DNA from: Heligmosomoides polygyrus polygyrus | Lineage: Eukaryota; Nematoda; Chromadorea; Rhabditida; Heligmosomidae | Direction: 5' to 3' | Assembly (NCBI GenBank): GCA_947396885.1 | Contig: OX377204.1 | Coordinates: 94,622,728 to 94,686,727 of the forward strand | DNA: 64,000 nucleotides | Part shown: piece after piece, positions 61,588 through 64,000 of the stretch | How positions within the stretch are numbered: position 1 is the stretch's first letter | Layout of the letters: each line of letters opens with the position of its first letter | The notes under the pieces: generated by a model | Databases searched by the model: none | What the model saw: the letters and a program-made list of their open reading frames with translations, nothing else | Told to the model about the DNA's origin: nothing | Made by a program: the position numbers and the translations under genes

Positions 61588-62814
61588 AAGGTTGGTGCAT
61601 AAGTTCTCGGACCATTGGGGCATGAAATATTTGTTATCACAACATACGAACAACAATATCAAATCATTTGAAGTAACCACCCTTTACATCAATTCTCTTT
61701 CGCCAACGTGCTAGTAAGTCATGGATGCCTTTTCTCCAAAACGTGATTCGAAAAATGTGAGCAGTGCCTCCTTGACATCCTCTCGGTTCCTAAATTGCTG
61801 GCCGTCCAAATAGCGCTGAAGGCTTGAAAACAAATGATAATCAGAAGGAGCGAGATCTGGTGAGTAAGGTGGATGTGGAAGAACGGTCCATCCGTAGTCC
61901 GCCAACTCAGCCGCCGTCGCTCTAGAAATATGCGGTCTACGGTCTCCTCGTGTGGATTGAAGGTGGGCTCTCATCCTCCTCAGTTGGTTGACGTAAACCT
62001 CTGCCGTCACTGCTATCCCTTCGTCCAGCAGCTCCCAGTATTCTATGCCAAGAACGCTCCAATGCATAGCATCACCTTTTTCACGTGAAGGTCGGGTTTC
62101 GGAACGTCCTCTGCCTCTCCAGTTGCGTCAATCCACTGTGCACGCCGGTGATAATTAGAGTAGAGTATCCACTTCTCCTCCCTGGTGACAAGGTTGTCCA
62201 GCCATCCGTGGGTACGTCTGAGGGTAAGGAGAGACAGAGCGACATCGGCTCTGCGATCCATGTCATGCTGTGTCAAGTCGTGAGGTACCCAGCGACCCAA
62301 TTTTTGCACCTTGCCAATCGACTTCAATCCTCGAGCGACTGTTGAGTGACTAACACCAAGAGTGCTTGATAGTTCGCGAGTGGTTTGGTATGGGTCCGCT
62401 TCCACTCCACTTCGGAGGCCATCCAAATCCAGTGTCATCGGGCGCCCTTCTCGTTCATTATCTTCAACGGAGAATTCACCAACTGCAAACTTCGAGAACC
62501 ACTGGTACACTGTACTTCGAGCAGGAGCACTCTCGTTGTAAACATCCTTCAGACGACGATACGATTCGTTGAAAGTGAGGCCAGATTGATGCAGGAATAA
62601 CTTGACGTGCCGAATATGCGTCTTAGTTGGGATGAATTGCTTAGCCATAATAGCTGACGTTAACAACGCAGAAGTAAATGTTGGGAACAGTTTTGTAGCC
62701 CTTTCCGTTCTCTATCGATCGATCATTTAAGCGTTGATACATGTGAGAAATTTGGCGGGAAAATGCGCTTTCAATTCAGGGGATCAAATGTCCGAGAACT
62801 TATGCACCAACCTA
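61588..62814 (-). mobile_element. mariner-family transposon, inactive
   Basis: Inverted ends of about 24 bp: AGGTTGGTGCATAAGTTCTC at 61588 and GAGAACTTATGCACCAACCT at 62794-62813. Total length of about 1.23 kb and a single reverse-strand transposase gene are typical of mariner. Confidence 0.92.
61711..62648 (-). pseudogene. mariner transposase, frameshifted and without its catalytic triad
   Basis: The N-terminal part (from ATG at 62648) has the helix-turn-helix region (RRLKDVYNE, STVYQWFSKF, DNEREGRP) and EEKWILYSN where mariners have DEKW, so the first Asp is Glu. Near 62060 the frame shifts, with the WWD block destroyed. In the C-terminal part (GIEYWELLDEG onwards) the expected DNARPH is GDRRPH, removing the second Asp. 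HPPYSPDLAPSDYHLF, with the third Asp, is kept. It ends at 61711. No activity is possible. Confidence 0.93.
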
Positions 62815-63162
62815 ATACCTTGGACATAGAGCTGTCCATGTCCCGTCCACCTGACCACATCTCCGCCCATCTCATCCACCCGCTTGTTCCGTGACAGGAA
62901 TATTGGATATTTGCGTTATCCTGACCTTTTTTCCGTCATCTATATTGTCGCTATAAGAATGAAGATATGTCAATTCTCCGTGGAATGCGCCATGCACTGT
63001 TCTTGTGCAGGATATACTGACTAATTTGAATTGGTATCTGACCTGATATGCTGATTAACAGACGAGTCGGTGTTTTATCTTTTAGAATTTGATCCGCTAT
63101 TATTTCACTAACGCCATGGGAATGGAAGGCTAGATTGTACTGGGTGGGGCAGTAACTACATA
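62815..63162. other. Unassigned stretch
   Basis: Holds one inverted GGAATGCGCCATGCACT motif (62982-62998); no exon joining the Kunitz gene was found. Confidence 0.35.
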
Positions 63163-63807
63163 TTAGGCTGCCCCATAACTCGCCGCCGTTTTTTTCAACG
63201 ATTCATTGCGGATTTCGCCTGCGGTCTCTTGCATAGGGCTATGCAGCTTTCGAAAGCGAATGATTCGCGCTATCAGACAGTGTATTACATTTCTTTTTCA
63301 CCCTGAACTTTGTCAATTTTTAGCTCGTTAAATTGAAAATTGAAAAGTGAAAAGTGGCCATCGCCGACAGTTGCTTCTCTCCGCTTAGGTTTGGAATTTT
63401 CGCGCAGTTTTTCATGGCATTTGCAAGACAGTGTTCTGTACCACAAGAACAGTTGTTGGTCCTAATTGCTCACTTGTCGTTCTTTGATTTTTAGGCCAAC
63501 AAACTGGGACATCCGACTTTTGCGTCCGAATTTTTACCGACAGCTCCTGCTCTGTGGTAGGACTTGTTTGCACGGTGTTATATGTCGGTCGAAAGAGAAC
63601 GTTTTGCTCTATAAGAATTTGTGTCGCGTTTATTGGCTCATGCTGATTTCTGTCGAATATCAACAATATTCTAAAAAGAGAAAAATCATCTTCACCAACA
63701 ACTCCTTCTACTTGCTCAGTTGTTGATATTCGACAGAAATCAGGATGAGCCAATAAACGCGACACAAACTCTTATAATGCAAGACATCCTCTTCCGAACG
63801 ACATATA
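63163..63807. mobile_element. Long fold-back copy 3, right arm interrupted
   Basis: Starts TTAGGCTGCCCCATAACTC and follows copies 1 and 2 to the centre. The mirrored half breaks at about 63807, where a different TTAGGTTG end begins. Confidence 0.8.
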
Positions 63808-64000
63808 TTAGGTTGTAGCGAATTAATTGGCACTGGCTCGCGCCATTTTTTGGCGCGTCTTTACGCGTTTGATCAAGAACAAACCGTAACATGTGGCATA
63901 TCATTTAGAAGCGCAAACATTGCTCTACCGGAGAGTACCAAATTTTCTATGTAAAAGTGGGAAAACTTTAGAGTTTTAGTGACTTTTTTTCCAGATGGAC
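63808..64000. mobile_element. End of a mariner-like element, cut by the window
   Basis: TTAGGTTGTAGCGAATTAAT after TATA begins a new sequence inside the third long fold-back, typical of a mariner terminal repeat. The rest lies outside. Confidence 0.5.

Overview
The window reads as chromosomal DNA of a nematode, most likely a strongylid or other clade V species. The anchor is an intact RBX1/ROC1 gene split by introns. The protein style (an acidic MEVEE leader on RBX-1, and a Kunitz domain of the four-cysteine kind common in nematodes), short introns among very long ones, (T)TTCAG acceptors and RTE fragments resembling hookworm RTE elements all agree with this. The species assignment is inference; no search was possible.

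Three protein genes can be assembled exon by exon with every splice phase matching, all on the + strand. The first (15544-28543) encodes a 469-residue protein with two pairs of C2H2 zinc fingers and a Gln-rich C-terminus. The second (30734-35935) is rbx-1, the RING-H2 subunit of cullin ubiquitin ligases, complete at 112 residues. The third (59277 to at least 61044) is a secreted protein with a signal peptide, a six-cysteine lustrin-type module and a Kunitz domain lacking one disulfide; it probably continues past the last exon seen. A weaker secreted-peptide candidate lies at 46928-47149. Exons total about 2.4 kb, and nearly everything else is repeats.

Layout: 1-4.3 kb, RTE and CR1-like LINE fragments, the latter split by a solo LTR with a target duplication; 4.9-15.5 kb, a thicket of palindromic elements, one GC-rich island and MITEs; 15.5-28.5 kb, the zinc-finger gene, with introns full of fold-back elements; 28.6-30.7 kb, MITEs and a fold-back; 30.7-36 kb, rbx-1, with fold-backs in introns 1 and 2; 36-40.4 kb, nested MITEs and long fold-backs; 40.9-43.6 kb, a tandem array of units about 1.1 kb long with reverse-strand tRNA-like sequences; 44-49 kb, another fold-back and a tandem array with GTCGTTAATGTGGCC ends; 50-51.6 kb, a three-copy tandem repeat; 52.6-58.9 kb, fold-backs, a SINE, an RTE 3' end and a mirrored tRNA-like pair; 59-61 kb, the Kunitz gene; 61.3-64 kb, a MITE, a decayed mariner and further element ends.

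The most unusual signal is a repeated architecture: large inverted repeats whose two arms each carry a tRNA-like, pol III-type promoter. In five of the six clear cases the two units point towards each other. Several have different tRNA-like heads joined to the same flanking modules, and four sit inside introns of the zinc-finger gene.
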